Assembly (NCBI GenBank): GCA_947166295.1
Contig: CAMVDR010000001.1
Coordinates: forward strand, 1 to 64,000
Length of the DNA stretch: 64,000 nucleotides
Source: an uncultured Candidatus Saccharibacteria bacterium
Lineage (GTDB): Bacteria > Patescibacteriota > Saccharimonadia > Saccharimonadales > Saccharimonadaceae
Direction of reading: 5' to 3'
Below the pieces are notes generated by a model. The model was given only the letters and a program-made list of their open reading frames with translations, was not told the DNA's origin and did no database searches. The translations under genes and the position numbers were made by a program. How positions within the stretch are numbered: position 1 is the stretch's first letter; every line of letters starts with the position of its first letter. Positions 1-7,949 of this stretch are shown in pieces.

Positions 1-718
1 TTTTCCATTTGTCTACATCTTGCATGTAGCGAAATGCTGGAGGATAGGCTGGATGTGTCAACATATACTTCACCTGCCCATTATAAGTACCAGCATACTG
101 ACTAGATGATGCATATACAGCATAAGTAGTAGTAAAACTAGAACCTTGAGACATATCGGTAGTACCACTAGATCTAGAGGCTACTTTAGTCCAATAGTTT
201 GGTACTATACCATATGTATTATTATAATCTTGTTCTATCACTGGTGGAGTAGGAGAAGTATCATTTTCTATATTATTTAGTTTCATAGCCCAAGCAGATG
301 TTAATCCACTAGTAGCTAATCCTGCGTCTATACTATACTGTGGATATTCAGCATTAATGAGTTTATTATTACCTTCTTCATTATTACTATATCCTACTGC
401 ATATACACTATACCCATTACCATCATTACATAGTGTTTTAATAGTAGTCTTTCCTATATCTCCTAAATAGTTACCATTATATACTTCTGCATTATGAGGA
501 ACATTAACTACGCTAGATAAAGTACAAGATGATGAGATAGTAATAGCTAGGCTGTCTGAACCAGATGTAGAACCTGTAGCAGAGCTATGAGAAACGCTGA
601 AGCCAAGGACAAAGGTAGAGATAACGAGAAGAGGAATAGAAACTAACAATACATTACGGAAAGCATAGTAGAAGAAATCTATTCTACTATACTCTAATTG
701 TTTTACTTTTGTCTTCAT
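1..718 (-). CDS. FISUMP-type surface adhesin, N-terminal part (cut by window start)
   Basis: The reading frame starts at ATG 718 and runs off the window, so only about 239 N-terminal residues are visible. It begins MKTKVKQLEYSRI followed by DFFYYAFRNVLLVSIPLL, a charged N-terminus with an FFYYxFRN motif and a hydrophobic segment, which I read as a signal peptide or anchor. Next comes a Ser/Thr-rich domain with SCTLSS, a CND..GYSVYAVG motif, WAMKL and GQVKYMLTHP. The same order is seen in the adhesins at 21675, 38392 and 55762, so a C-terminal FISUMP (Fibrobacter succinogenes major paralogous) domain is expected beyond the edge. It is probably exported and cell-surface located. AAGGTGG lies a few bases before the ATG. 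The gene has its own promoter and structured leader RNA (759-934). Binding target unknown. Confidence 0.85.
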   Translation of the reverse strand, partial: MKTKVKQLEYSRIDFFYYAFRNVLLVSIPLLVISTFVLGFSVSHSSATGSTSGSDSLAITISSSCTLSSVVNVPHNAEVYNGNYLGDIGKTTIKTLCNDGNGYSVYAVGYSNNEEGNNKLINAEYPQYSIDAGLATSGLTSAWAMKLNNIENDTSPTPPVIEQDYNNTYGIVPNYWTKVASRSSGTTDMSQGSSFTTTYAVYASSSQYAGTYNGQVKYMLTHPAYPPAFRYMQDVDKWK

Positions 719-758
719 TGTAGTACCACCTTTTTGCTTATATGTAATTAAATTAGGT

Positions 759-934
759 CTTTGTGGTGCCACTATATTAATGGGGATTAACAAAAATGGC
801 ACCGCAAAGTTGTTACATCTTAATCATGTTTCGAAACGTTCACACGACTGAGATCTTTACGATGCCACTATTATCGTGTGAAACGTAAAATACAAATAAA
901 AATCGTTTCGATTTTACAATAATTAAGATGTAAC
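759..934 (-). ncRNA. Structured 5' leader RNA of the adhesin gene (copy 1)
   Basis: In gene sense the segment starts six bases after a TATAAT box and opens with the 5' arm of a long stem (934 downward, GTTACATCTTAAT) whose other arm ends at 812. An inner hairpin carries the loop motif GGCATCGTAAAG (855-866). Directly after the outer stem comes CTTTGCGGTGCC (798-809), which can pair with that loop over 12 bp (two G-U), a pseudoknot. The same CTTTGCGGTGCC also forms a hairpin with TGGCACCACAAAG ending at 759. In this copy the pair at the motif edge is A-U (AAG/CTT), while the other three copies have G-C (AGG/CCT), a compensatory change. The function is unknown; a cis-regulatory leader is inferred. 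Confidence 0.75.
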
Positions 935-940
935 GATTTC

Positions 941-946
941 ATTATA
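941..946 (-). promoter_or_regulatory. -10 box (TATAAT) of adhesin leader
   Basis: TATAAT on the minus strand, preceded by ATATGC. No convincing -35 hexamer is seen. The predicted start of transcription coincides with the first base of the leader stem at 934. Confidence 0.6.
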
Positions 947-1041
947 GCATATTTTTAAAAATATTTACGCTAGAGCTTGATTTTTTGGTTTTAATTTAAT
1001 AAACTGGGAAAAATGTTTAATAAATAAAAGGGAGAAATTTG

Positions 1042-1266
1042 GTGCGGCTTGAGGAAATGCTTGTGAGCAATGGTGTGATCTGCAGGATGGCAGATGGTTC
1101 CAGTTCTCATATAGAAGGAAGTTTGGTTTCAAATTCATTAGTAGTAAGAAATTCGGCGGGGTGGGTAACGCATAGAATAGAGCGAGCGTCTAATGGAGTA
1201 GATTTGGTGGTGCGCAATACTTCTACTGGGTTTGTAGAAATGCGGATTGCAAATTCCATTTTATAA
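1042..1266 (+). CDS. Small protein of unknown function, about 74 aa
   Basis: I do not recognise this protein. It is mostly alternating polar and hydrophobic residues with two similar halves (NSLVVRNSAGWVTHRIE and VDLVVRNTSTGFVEMRIA), which suggests a small repeated beta-hairpin. There is no signal peptide and no membrane segment. GGGAG lies seven bases before GTG 1042; TTG 1039 and ATG 1057 are alternative starts in the same frame. It stands alone between the divergent adhesin leader and rny. Coding status rests on the internal repeat and the ribosome-binding site. Confidence 0.5.
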   Translation: MRLEEMLVSNGVICRMADGSSSHIEGSLVSNSLVVRNSAGWVTHRIERASNGVDLVVRNTSTGFVEMRIANSIL

Positions 1267-1284
1267 GTTTGATTATTTTCATGA

Positions 1285-1290
1285 TATAAT
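1285..1290 (+). promoter_or_regulatory. -10 box of the rny operon
   Basis: TATAAT in the context CATGATATAATAG, 86 bases before the rny ATG. It gives an untranslated leader of about 80 nt that contains the AGAAAGGGA ribosome-binding site. Confidence 0.5.
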
Positions 1291-1376
1291 AGATAGTGGA
1301 AACTTATTAATTGATGTTATTTGTTAACCCGCTGGTATAGAGAAAAATATCAGCAAAAACAATTAGAAAGGGAATT

Positions 1377-2894
1377 ATGGAAATAGTGATCCCAATTATT
1401 GCCGCCGTGGCAGGACTTGCTGTTGGGGCGGGCGGGATTTTTGCATATAATAAGCGCAACGAAAATGGGGGTAAAAACAAGGCTGATGATTTGGTACGTA
1501 AGGCTAAGCACGAAGCTAGTGAAATAGTGTTAAACGCCAAAAAAGAAGCATCGCGCCTGACGGAGAAAAACCAAACAGAAGAAAACGAGCGTCGCAAAGA
1601 GTGGCGTGCTACGGAAAAGCGTTTGACGGAGCGCGAAACTACTTTAGATGCAAAGCTAGATCAGTTAGAGAAAAAGACCGAGAAGCTAGCAAAGGAAGAA
1701 CGCGAACTAGAAGAACTAAAGAATGAAGTGCGCGAAATTCGTGTGAAGCAGCATGAGAAGTTGGAAAAAATCGCTGGCCTATCTAAAACTGAAGCACGTG
1801 AAAAATTAATGAAGATGACCGAGAACGACATCAAGCAGGATTTGGCAGGGCTAGTGATAAAAGAGCAAAAAGAGATTAAACATGAAATAGACGAAACAGC
1901 ACAGGCGGCACTTCTTACCGCGATGGAGCGAATGAGTTCTGAAGTGACGGCGGATCGTACGGTGACGGCGCTTAAATTACCGGATGATGATATGAAAGGC
2001 CGGATTATTGGCAAAGAGGGGCGGAATATTCAGGCTTTGCAGCGAGCAACTGGTGTGGATATTATGGTGGACGATACGCCAGGGATGGTGGTGTTATCTA
2101 GTTTTGATCCAATTCGCCGGCAGGTAGCAAGGTATGCTTTGGAACGCTTGATGAAAGATGGCCGGATTAATCCTTCTTCTATTGAAGATGCGGTGGCAAA
2201 AGCAGAGCGTGAAATAGAAAAAGAAGTAGTGCGAGCTGGCGAAGATGCAGCGCGCGAAGTAGGCGTAGTGGGGATTCCACGCGAGATTTTGCATTTGCTG
2301 GGTGAACTAAAGTTTAGGACATCATATGGGCAAAATGTGCTCTTGCATTCTATTGAAATGGCGCACATGGCGGGGATGATTGCGGAAGAGATTGGAGCTG
2401 ACAAGCGGATTGCCAAAACTGCAACATTGCTACATGATATGGGTAAAGCGGTGACGCATAAGATTGAAGGAAAGCATGCGGAGATTGGTGCGGAACTGGC
2501 TAAAAAGTATGGTATGCCAGATGAAGTAGTACACGCAATTGCTGCACACCATGAGGATATTGAACCTACTACGCCAGAGGCGGTAATTGTGAAAATAGTA
2601 GATGCGATATCTGCGGCGCGGCCAGGAGCGAGAAATATTTCAGCGGAGAATTTTGCAGAACGGATGCGTGATCTTGAAAATATCGCTACTTCTTTCCCGG
2701 GGATAGAGAAAGCTTATGCGATATCGGCAGGGCGTGAAATTCGTGTGATAGTAGAGCCAAAGTCTATCGATGACCTGAGTGCTTTGAAATTGGCGCGCGA
2801 TATTGCAAATAAGATTGAGGCTACGATGAGTTATCCAGGCGTGATCAAGGTAAATGTGATTCGTGAAACTCGTGCAGTAGAATACGCAAAGTAA
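1377..2894 (+). CDS. rny: Ribonuclease Y
   Basis: A 505-aa membrane-anchored endoribonuclease that starts mRNA decay in bacteria lacking RNase E. Domain order is typical: an N-terminal transmembrane helix (about residues 3-24), a long charged coiled coil (about 40-170), a KH RNA-binding domain with GRIIGKEGRNIQ (about 208-219), then an HD phosphohydrolase domain with LLHDMGKA and AIAAHHED as metal ligands. Length matches the family (about 510-520). The ATG at 1377 has AGAAAGGGA upstream and begins directly with the anchor. The HAD phosphatase gene follows one base after the stop, so the two are probably cotranscribed. Confidence 0.97.
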   Translation: MEIVIPIIAAVAGLAVGAGGIFAYNKRNENGGKNKADDLVRKAKHEASEIVLNAKKEASRLTEKNQTEENERRKEWRATEKRLTERETTLDAKLDQLEKKTEKLAKEERELEELKNEVREIRVKQHEKLEKIAGLSKTEAREKLMKMTENDIKQDLAGLVIKEQKEIKHEIDETAQAALLTAMERMSSEVTADRTVTALKLPDDDMKGRIIGKEGRNIQALQRATGVDIMVDDTPGMVVLSSFDPIRRQVARYALERLMKDGRINPSSIEDAVAKAEREIEKEVVRAGEDAAREVGVVGIPREILHLLGELKFRTSYGQNVLLHSIEMAHMAGMIAEEIGADKRIAKTATLLHDMGKAVTHKIEGKHAEIGAELAKKYGMPDEVVHAIAAHHEDIEPTTPEAVIVKIVDAISAARPGARNISAENFAERMRDLENIATSFPGIEKAYAISAGREIRVIVEPKSIDDLSALKLARDIANKIEATMSYPGVIKVNVIRETRAVEYAK

Positions 2895-2895
2895 T

Positions 2896-3459
2896 ATGAT
2901 TATTGGTTTTGATATTGACGATGTAATATTTGACACAAGTGGAGCAATGCGAAATATTTTGGGGGAAATAAAAGATGAAGAGCTAATTGCTCATAAACTT
3001 GATGTGATGCGGGGTGATGTAAGCATTCCGGCGGTGGCGAAGTTTTTGAAAAAGTATTTGATAGTGGCGGTAAAAGAGGGAAAAGCTAAACCGGGTGCAG
3101 CGGAAATAATACACGATTTGCGAAAGAACGGTTGTAAGGTTATTTTAATTACAGCGCGGGGTGAGAAGAATTTTCCAGGAACAGTCACGGCAAACGAAAA
3201 AGCTTTGAAAGATGCCGGGATAGAATACGATAAAGTAGTTTATGATAGTGCAGACAAGGTAGATGCTTGTCGGGAAAATGGAGTGGAAATATTTGTAGAT
3301 GATTCGCCGAAAAACTGTACAGAAGTAAAACACGAACTAGGCATTCCGGTGATTGGTTTTGAGTCGGAGATTACGAGAGATAGTTTACGTGAAGCTGGCG
3401 TAACGAGTGTAGATAACTGGCAGGATTTGGAAAAGAAACTTTTAGAATATATTAAGTAA
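2896..3459 (+). CDS. HAD-superfamily 5'-nucleotidase-like phosphatase
   Basis: 187 aa with HAD motifs in order: FDIDDVIFD (motif I, nucleophile Asp near residue 5 and general acid two residues later), ILITARG (motif II), a Lys-containing middle region, and FVDDSPKN (motif IV). This resembles the NT5C-like 5'(3')-deoxyribonucleotidase group, but the substrate cannot be read from sequence. The ATG follows the rny stop by one base, suggesting coupled translation. Its 3' end converges on the pyrophosphatase-like gene without a gap. Confidence 0.8.
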   Translation: MIIGFDIDDVIFDTSGAMRNILGEIKDEELIAHKLDVMRGDVSIPAVAKFLKKYLIVAVKEGKAKPGAAEIIHDLRKNGCKVILITARGEKNFPGTVTANEKALKDAGIEYDKVVYDSADKVDACRENGVEIFVDDSPKNCTEVKHELGIPVIGFESEITRDSLREAGVTSVDNWQDLEKKLLEYIK

Positions 3460-3798
3460 TTATAATGTGATGATTTCTGATTCAAAGAAACGTTCTTGGA
3501 ATTCGGTAAGAGCGCGAATTTGATCTGGTGTGTATGATTTATTTTCTGGGATAATAATAAGTTTGTCGTCGTTGTCGTTGGTGCGGTGAATGATAGCGAT
3601 GCATTTGCCGGTATAAGTCTCTACTGGCTCAAAGACACCGAGCAAGTAAGCATCTAGTTCTTCGCCATCTCCGGATGTGGTGTTTGGCACGAATCCGTAA
3701 TTAACTGGGTAGAAAAAGCCATGTTTCGGGTGACGGCTGCCCATGGGGCGATCAATTTTGATGGTAACAGTTTTGTTTAAATATTCTTTGGTATCCAT
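3460..3798 (-). CDS. Inorganic pyrophosphatase-like protein (short family I)
   Basis: 112 aa, shorter than the usual 165-180 aa of family I soluble pyrophosphatases. It keeps HPKHGFFYPVNYGFVPNT and GDGEELDAYLLG, which align with the substrate loop and the metal-binding DGDPxD region. One metal ligand position appears to be Glu instead of Asp. A second acidic site is NDNDDKLII. Activity is therefore likely but not certain. A TATAAT box ends six bases before the ATG and there is no ribosome-binding site, so the mRNA should be leaderless. Confidence 0.75.
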   Translation of the reverse strand: MDTKEYLNKTVTIKIDRPMGSRHPKHGFFYPVNYGFVPNTTSGDGEELDAYLLGVFEPVETYTGKCIAIIHRTNDNDDKLIIIPENKSYTPDQIRALTEFQERFFESEIITL

Positions 3799-3804
3799 AA
3801 ATCT

Positions 3805-3817
3805 ATTATATTATAAT
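3805..3817. promoter_or_regulatory. Divergent overlapping -10 boxes
   Basis: The segment contains TATAAT on the minus strand at 3805-3810, six bases from the pyrophosphatase-like ATG, and TATAAT on the plus strand at 3812-3817, serving the DUF1653 gene. ATTATAAT is itself palindromic, so the two promoters share bases and may compete for polymerase. Confidence 0.55.
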
Positions 3818-3841
3818 TGATATAGACAAGGAGATTTTGGT

Positions 3842-4087
3842 ATGAATGAGCTGAAGATAAATAGGGTGTACCGGCATTTTAAAGGAGATTTGTATTTGGT
3901 GGAGGACATTGCGGAACATTCAGAAATGGGAGAAAAGCTGGTGATTTATCGCGCATTATATGGTGATGGTAAATTATATGCGCGACCTTTAAAGATGTTT
4001 TTAAGTGAGGTGGACCACGAAAAATATCCAGAAGTAAAACAAAAGTATCGCTTTGAGCTACAAGAAATTGAAAGTAAAAATAGATGA
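3842..4087 (+). CDS. DUF1653 family protein
   Basis: 81 aa matching the DUF1653 pattern: [19 protein letters not shown] near the N-terminus, [10 protein letters not shown] in the middle and [11 protein letters not shown] later. The family is a small beta fold with no proven biochemical role. ACAAGGAG lies ten bases before the ATG. The last codons overlap the start of the AlkD-like gene by four bases (ATGA), so the two are probably coexpressed. Confidence 0.85.
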   Translation: MNELKINRVYRHFKGDLYLVEDIAEHSEMGEKLVIYRALYGDGKLYARPLKMFLSEVDHEKYPEVKQKYRFELQEIESKNR

Positions 4088-4788
4088 ATGATGCTGGCTT
4101 GATAGAAAAATATAATGAAATGCGCGAGCGTTTAGCGTTTTATGCAGATGACGAATATCGAGATTTTTCGATGCGAGGAATTCCGAGTGAACGGCCATTT
4201 ATAGGAGTGAGAATTCCGAAAATACGAGAGCTGGCTGGCTTGGTATCAAAAGAAAAGATTGAGGAATTTTTAAAGGTGCCACCGGTGACGTTTGAGGAAG
4301 TGGTCGCGAGAGGATTTTTGATCTGTAGATTGTCTTATGAAGAGATGATTTTTCATTTTGATTCACAAATAAATTATATTGACGACTGGGCGGCTTGCGA
4401 TACGTTTTGCTCGGGGCTTGGTAAATTGGTGAGAAAACGACGAGCAGAATTTTGGGAATTTAAAGTGGGGGAACTATTGGAAGATAAAAGGGAATTTGCG
4501 GTAAGAGTGGGGTTGGTGCTTTTGAAATGCTATTATGTGGATTTTGATTATTTAGCGGTAATTTTTGGTGTAGCGGAAAGATTGGCCGAACGAGAAGAAT
4601 ATTATGTACGGATGGCGATAGCGTGGTTAGTGGCAGAATGTTTTATTAAGTTTCCAGATGAAACTATGAGTTATTTATCTATCTCACGTTTGCCGAGGTG
4701 GACTTACAATAAAACCATTTCGAAGATTTGTGATTCTTTGCGAGTGAATGAAGAGACAAAGGTGATATTGAGGGGGATGAGGAAATGA
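4084..4788 (+). CDS. AlkD-like DNA alkylation repair protein (HEAT-like)
   Basis: 234 aa of predicted alpha-helical HEAT-like repeats matching the DNA alkylation repair family (PF08713). Recognisable stretches are [14 protein letters not shown], the [11 protein letters not shown] segment with Trp and Asp at the position of the AlkD catalytic Asp, and a basic [17 protein letters not shown] helix near the C-terminus. AlkD glycosylases remove positively charged alkylated bases; some relatives have no glycosylase activity. It starts inside the DUF1653 stop codon (ATGA overlap). Confidence 0.85.
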   Translation: MNDAGLIEKYNEMRERLAFYADDEYRDFSMRGIPSERPFIGVRIPKIRELAGLVSKEKIEEFLKVPPVTFEEVVARGFLICRLSYEEMIFHFDSQINYIDDWAACDTFCSGLGKLVRKRRAEFWEFKVGELLEDKREFAVRVGLVLLKCYYVDFDYLAVIFGVAERLAEREEYYVRMAIAWLVAECFIKFPDETMSYLSISRLPRWTYNKTISKICDSLRVNEETKVILRGMRK

Positions 4789-4818
4789 TAATATGCTGTT
4801 GTATGATATACTCATGAT

Positions 4819-5286
4819 ATGAACGAAGATAATGTGATTGACGGGGTGATTAATTTCTTGAGAGAAAAGAATCGGTATCGTGATGATTTTAGAGTGTTGC
4901 ACCGTGCGTATGCTAAAGATGGTGATAAAGGAATAGATTTAAAATGTGCAGCCTATTCTAAAGGAATAATTTCTAATCGGTATTATATTGAGGCGAAGGG
5001 GACTTTAAAGGCAAAAGATAATTCCGAAAAAAGATCTAAGTTTGAAACGGAATTTAGATGGGCGATTTCGCAAATTATTTTACAAATGAAGGAATTTTCT
5101 GAGGCGGCTTGTTATGGAATTGCGGTACCAGAGAGTGAAAGAGATGATTGTTTGAAATTAATGCAGGATAATAAGGGATTGGCAAAATTAAAAGTTAGGC
5201 TATATTTGGCATATAAAGCAGAAAATGGTGAATACTTTGCGGAGGAAATGTTGCCCAAAGAAATTTATAAAGTAAGGAATAAATGA
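4819..5286 (+). CDS. Possible PD-(D/E)XK-fold protein, function unknown
   Basis: 155 aa, not recognised at family level. A segment GDKGIDLKC followed about 20 residues later by YYIEAKGT fits the D...ExK pattern of restriction-endonuclease-like folds, with Asp, Glu and Lys in the right order. The rest is helix-rich. A TATACT box ends six bases before the ATG and no ribosome-binding site is present, so a leaderless transcript is predicted. It overlaps the next gene by four bases. The nuclease reading is an inference from the motif only. Confidence 0.55.
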   Translation: MNEDNVIDGVINFLREKNRYRDDFRVLHRAYAKDGDKGIDLKCAAYSKGIISNRYYIEAKGTLKAKDNSEKRSKFETEFRWAISQIILQMKEFSEAACYGIAVPESERDDCLKLMQDNKGLAKLKVRLYLAYKAENGEYFAEEMLPKEIYKVRNK

Positions 5287-5768
5287 TGGATAAATATATT
5301 AAACAAAGTATTGAGGGACGGAAAAATGCGATTGGCGCGACATATGAGGTAAGTACTGAGATGCAAAAGAAAATCGATGCGTTGTTTGGTGAGATTGAAG
5401 AGTTCGGCGCGGAATGTAAGGATGTAGGCGATTTTGAGGCGCAGTTCGCGGCAAGTTCGCTAAATCAAAAATATTTGGATTTGTTTACGGAAGTGGCGGT
5501 TAATTCACAAGCGAAAGTTACGGTACCGAAAGTATCTAAGAATGAAATTGGTAAAATGATGGCCGGTGATGCGGTGTTTGGCGTGGCGGAGAGTGCTTTA
5601 GGCCAGGTGATGGACGATATTGTGCCGACGAGGGCGGCGGTGAATCAGGAGTTGACTGATATCGTGCGTGGAGCCCCAGTACTGGGAGATATAATGGATG
5701 TTTCCGAGAAGGCGGGATATGCGGCACACTTAGGAAAATTGTTTGGGAAGAAGAAAAAGAAAGATTGA
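5283..5768 (+). CDS. Hypothetical protein, 161 aa
   Basis: I do not recognise this protein. It is predominantly helical, has no signal peptide, and contains an Ala/Gly/Val-rich stretch (about residues 95-145) that may be amphipathic. It ends in a lysine tract (GKKKKKD). Two consecutive ATG codons (5283 and 5286) are possible starts, overlapping the stop of the preceding gene. It is the last chromosomal gene before the tRNA-Lys integration site. Confidence 0.6.
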   Translation: MMDKYIKQSIEGRKNAIGATYEVSTEMQKKIDALFGEIEEFGAECKDVGDFEAQFAASSLNQKYLDLFTEVAVNSQAKVTVPKVSKNEIGKMMAGDAVFGVAESALGQVMDDIVPTRAAVNQELTDIVRGAPVLGDIMDVSEKAGYAAHLGKLFGKKKKKD

Positions 5769-5813
5769 TTTTCGTTTACCGGATTAGATATTGTAAAAGG
5801 TGCAGTTTTGTGA

Positions 5814-5819
5814 TATAAT
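5814..5819 (+). promoter_or_regulatory. -10 box of tRNA-Lys
   Basis: TGTGATATAAT, an extended -10 box, 13 bases before the mature tRNA start. No -35 is evident. Confidence 0.55.
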
Positions 5820-5832
5820 AAGAGGAGTGAGC

Positions 5833-5909
5833 GGGCCGGTAGCTCAGCTGGTTAGAGCACGAGCCTCTTAAGCTTGGTGTCGTGGGTTCGAGTCCCACCC
5901 GGCTCACCA
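5833..5909 (+). tRNA. tRNA-Lys (CTT)
   Basis: A 77-nt cloverleaf: acceptor GGGCCGG with CCGGCTC (one G-U), D arm GCTC/GAGC, anticodon stem CGAGC/GCTTG with loop CTCTTAA (anticodon CTT, U at position 33), T arm GTGGG/CCCAC, and encoded CCA. The 3' part is overlapped on the other strand by the end of the serine integrase frame, marking it as the probable attachment site of the island. Confidence 0.95.
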
Positions 5910-7510
5910 ACAGGGGAACCTGTGGAAAACTCAGGTTCGAAGATGAAATTAAATGGTGATTTATATCTGTAAATCACCCTTTTTTGTGCATCAATTTCGA
6001 GGTTCGAAACCATATTTCTGACCAAAATGTCCTTTTCGACGAGATCTCCTTTTTCTAATCTGTTAATTAGCGAATTTAGCGAGTTCGAAAACTTTTCGAT
6101 AGTCATGCGTAATTTTTCAGGATTCTTGATTTTGGCTTCAATTTGCTTGATTCTTTCGTCGATATTTACAACATCATTTTGCAAATCCGCCATGTCTTTT
6201 TTGAGCTTGTCTTTGACGGCTTTTGGCGACTCTTTGTCGAGTTCTGCGTACTTTTCGGCAAGGTCGTCAATCTTTCTTTGTTTCTGTGTTTTCTGGCCGA
6301 GGAGCTCGTGTTTCTCGACACTTAGCTCCTGCATCTTCTTGTTGGCATATTCGGTCATGTTGTCGACAAAGCTCGTAAAATCGTATTTCTGGCTGATACG
6401 GCCGAATTCCTCGTAGAGTTGGTCCATGATGACATGCATGCGCACGTTGTTATTTGGACGCGTACAGGCTTTGTTATGGCAACGATAGTTGAGATAATAC
6501 GTGCCGGAATGTCCGCGGTTCCTGGCCGGAATCATATAGTGGCCGCATACCGAGCATTTGATAAGATGACGGAACGGCAGGAAGTATTTGCCGTGCGTGG
6601 CTTTTTGATTTTCGTAGCAGGAAGATTGGATCGAACCACGGTCTTTTCTAAACATCTTCTGAACCTGGTCGAATTCTTCTTCGGTTACCATTGGTTTGAA
6701 GTTTGGCGTTACTACGCGTAAGTCTACATAATTGCGTCCTTGCTCGAGAATTTCGTAGTAGAACGGATCGTGGAAGATGCGATTCGCGGTGCTTTCGCAG
6801 ACGCCGTAGCTTCGTACATGTTTGTTTCGGCGCGATAGTTTTGTAGAGCGTTCCACGTTATTCATTTTCCAGTAGCGATAGACTTCCATTTGTGACGCGC
6901 CGTTTAGTATCATTTGCCAGCCTTTCTGGATCATCTTGAAGTTTTTGTCTGGCTTGTAATAACCGGACACGTCGTCTCTAATATAGCCCCACTTTGGCAT
7001 GCCGCCGGATTTACCTTGTTCGAGGTTGGAATCGACGCCGCGTTGCACGCTTTCGGATAGATGCTCTGAGTATTGCTTTGAAAGCGCAAAGAGCATGTTT
7101 AATGTCAGCTTGCCGCTTGAATCGTTGTGGAATTCAAAGGTTGGGAAACGTAGGTCTTTAATGACGCCGTTATCAACCATGTCGACGACCATTCCGGCTT
7201 CGAGCGAATTACGTGACAAGCGGTCTGGGTGCCAGGCGAGAATGGCATCGTACTTGCCTTTCTCGATATCTTTTAGCATCTGCGAGAAAAGCGGACGGTT
7301 GCCGGATTTCTTCGCGGACTTAGATTCCTGGATCGGTTCGCCAACTAGTAGCAAACCGTGGCTACTCGCATATTCTTTGCAATCTGCGATTTGGTCTGGT
7401 AATGATTTGGCTTGAGCTTCAGCATCTTCAGAAGATTTACGTACGTAGAGTACGTAGCGTAATGGCTTCTGAACTATGCCGCTACTCGCATTGACTAGCG
7501 CTCTATTCAT
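5852..7510 (-). CDS. Large serine recombinase (integrase)
   Basis: About 552 aa. The N-terminal resolvase domain has YVLYVRKSSED, giving the YxRxS catalytic motif with Ser near residue 26. Then follow DRLSRN, a recombinase domain (GGMPKWGYIRDD through CESTANRIFHDPFYYEIL), a zinc ribbon (CSVCG ... YRCHNKAC), and a Lys/Glu-rich coiled coil typical of phage-type serine integrases. The final residues (GEPGGTRTHDTKLKRLVL) are encoded antisense to tRNA-Lys, so the natural C-terminus may have been altered by integration. I chose ATG 7510, five bases after the stop of an upstream small frame; TTG 7528 is an alternative start. It should catalyse site-specific integration and excision of the island. 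Confidence 0.93.
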   Translation of the reverse strand: MNRALVNASSGIVQKPLRYVLYVRKSSEDAEAQAKSLPDQIADCKEYASSHGLLLVGEPIQESKSAKKSGNRPLFSQMLKDIEKGKYDAILAWHPDRLSRNSLEAGMVVDMVDNGVIKDLRFPTFEFHNDSSGKLTLNMLFALSKQYSEHLSESVQRGVDSNLEQGKSGGMPKWGYIRDDVSGYYKPDKNFKMIQKGWQMILNGASQMEVYRYWKMNNVERSTKLSRRNKHVRSYGVCESTANRIFHDPFYYEILEQGRNYVDLRVVTPNFKPMVTEEEFDQVQKMFRKDRGSIQSSCYENQKATHGKYFLPFRHLIKCSVCGHYMIPARNRGHSGTYYLNYRCHNKACTRPNNNVRMHVIMDQLYEEFGRISQKYDFTSFVDNMTEYANKKMQELSVEKHELLGQKTQKQRKIDDLAEKYAELDKESPKAVKDKLKKDMADLQNDVVNIDERIKQIEAKIKNPEKLRMTIEKFSNSLNSLINRLEKGDLVEKDILVRNMVSNLEIDAQKRVIYRYKSPFNFIFEPEFSTGSPVGEPGGTRTHDTKLKRLVL

Positions 7511-7514
7511 AGTT

Positions 7515-7718
7515 TTAGAACACGACAACTACTCCGTCGTCGCACACTCCTTTCTCTTTGTTGGACTCGCGCTCTGGCGAATCGTCTATGTCGTCTAATG
7601 TGCAAAGTAATTGACTAGGTTTTTGACGGCTTCCTTTCGGTCTTCTACGACCGGCTGTTCCTTTTGCATTTAAGGTACATACTTTTCTTTCTCCACCCGA
7701 AGTGTTGCCATTCGGCAA
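7515..7718 (-). CDS. Small hydrophilic ORF upstream of the integrase (doubtful)
   Basis: A 67-aa frame, rich in Gly, Lys, Arg, Ser and Asp, ending VVVVF. No family is recognised and the composition is low-complexity. The only support is position: its stop lies five bases before the integrase ATG, which would allow coupled translation. It may equally be non-coding leader. Confidence 0.3.
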   Translation of the reverse strand: MPNGNTSGGERKVCTLNAKGTAGRRRPKGSRQKPSQLLCTLDDIDDSPERESNKEKGVCDDGVVVVF

Positions 7719-7730
7719 GTATCACTTGTA

Positions 7731-7799
7731 GTGCAGAATCTGCGCATAAAATATGAGGGGCTACCCCCTCTTACTGGAGAAAGGCGCAGAACTCTGCAC
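7731..7799. repeat. Inverted repeat upstream of the integrase
   Basis: GTGCAGAATCTGCGC (7731-7745) faces GCGCAGAACTCTGCAC (7784-7799), an imperfect inverted repeat, with a nested palindrome GAGGGG..CCCCTC between the arms. Its position between divergent integrase and ParB-operon transcription suggests a regulator or recombination-factor site; function not shown. Confidence 0.5.
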
Positions 7800-7825
7800 C
7801 GCAATTAACATAAGTATATTACATA

Positions 7826-7930
7826 AGTTCGAAAACACCAAGCATAAGCGTTTTAGTAGAGTGGGGAGATACATGAATGACGATCATTTATCTCTATTAT
7901 TTAGTTCGAAAAACCATTATTTGATATAAT
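7826..7930 (+). promoter_or_regulatory. Promoter region of the ParB/SNF2 operon with paired AGTTCGAAAA boxes
   Basis: AGTTCGAAAA occurs at 7826-7835 and again at 7903-7912, and each copy contains the palindrome TTCGAA. The -10 box TATAAT is at 7925-7930, just after the second copy, which could act as an operator. AAAGGAGC provides the ribosome-binding site for ATG 7950. Confidence 0.45.
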
Positions 7931-7949
7931 AGTATAAAGGAGCATTAAT

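Noticed and set aside
762..809. Second hairpin of the adhesin leader as an intrinsic terminator
   Set aside because: The stem is strong but no U run follows in any of the four copies.
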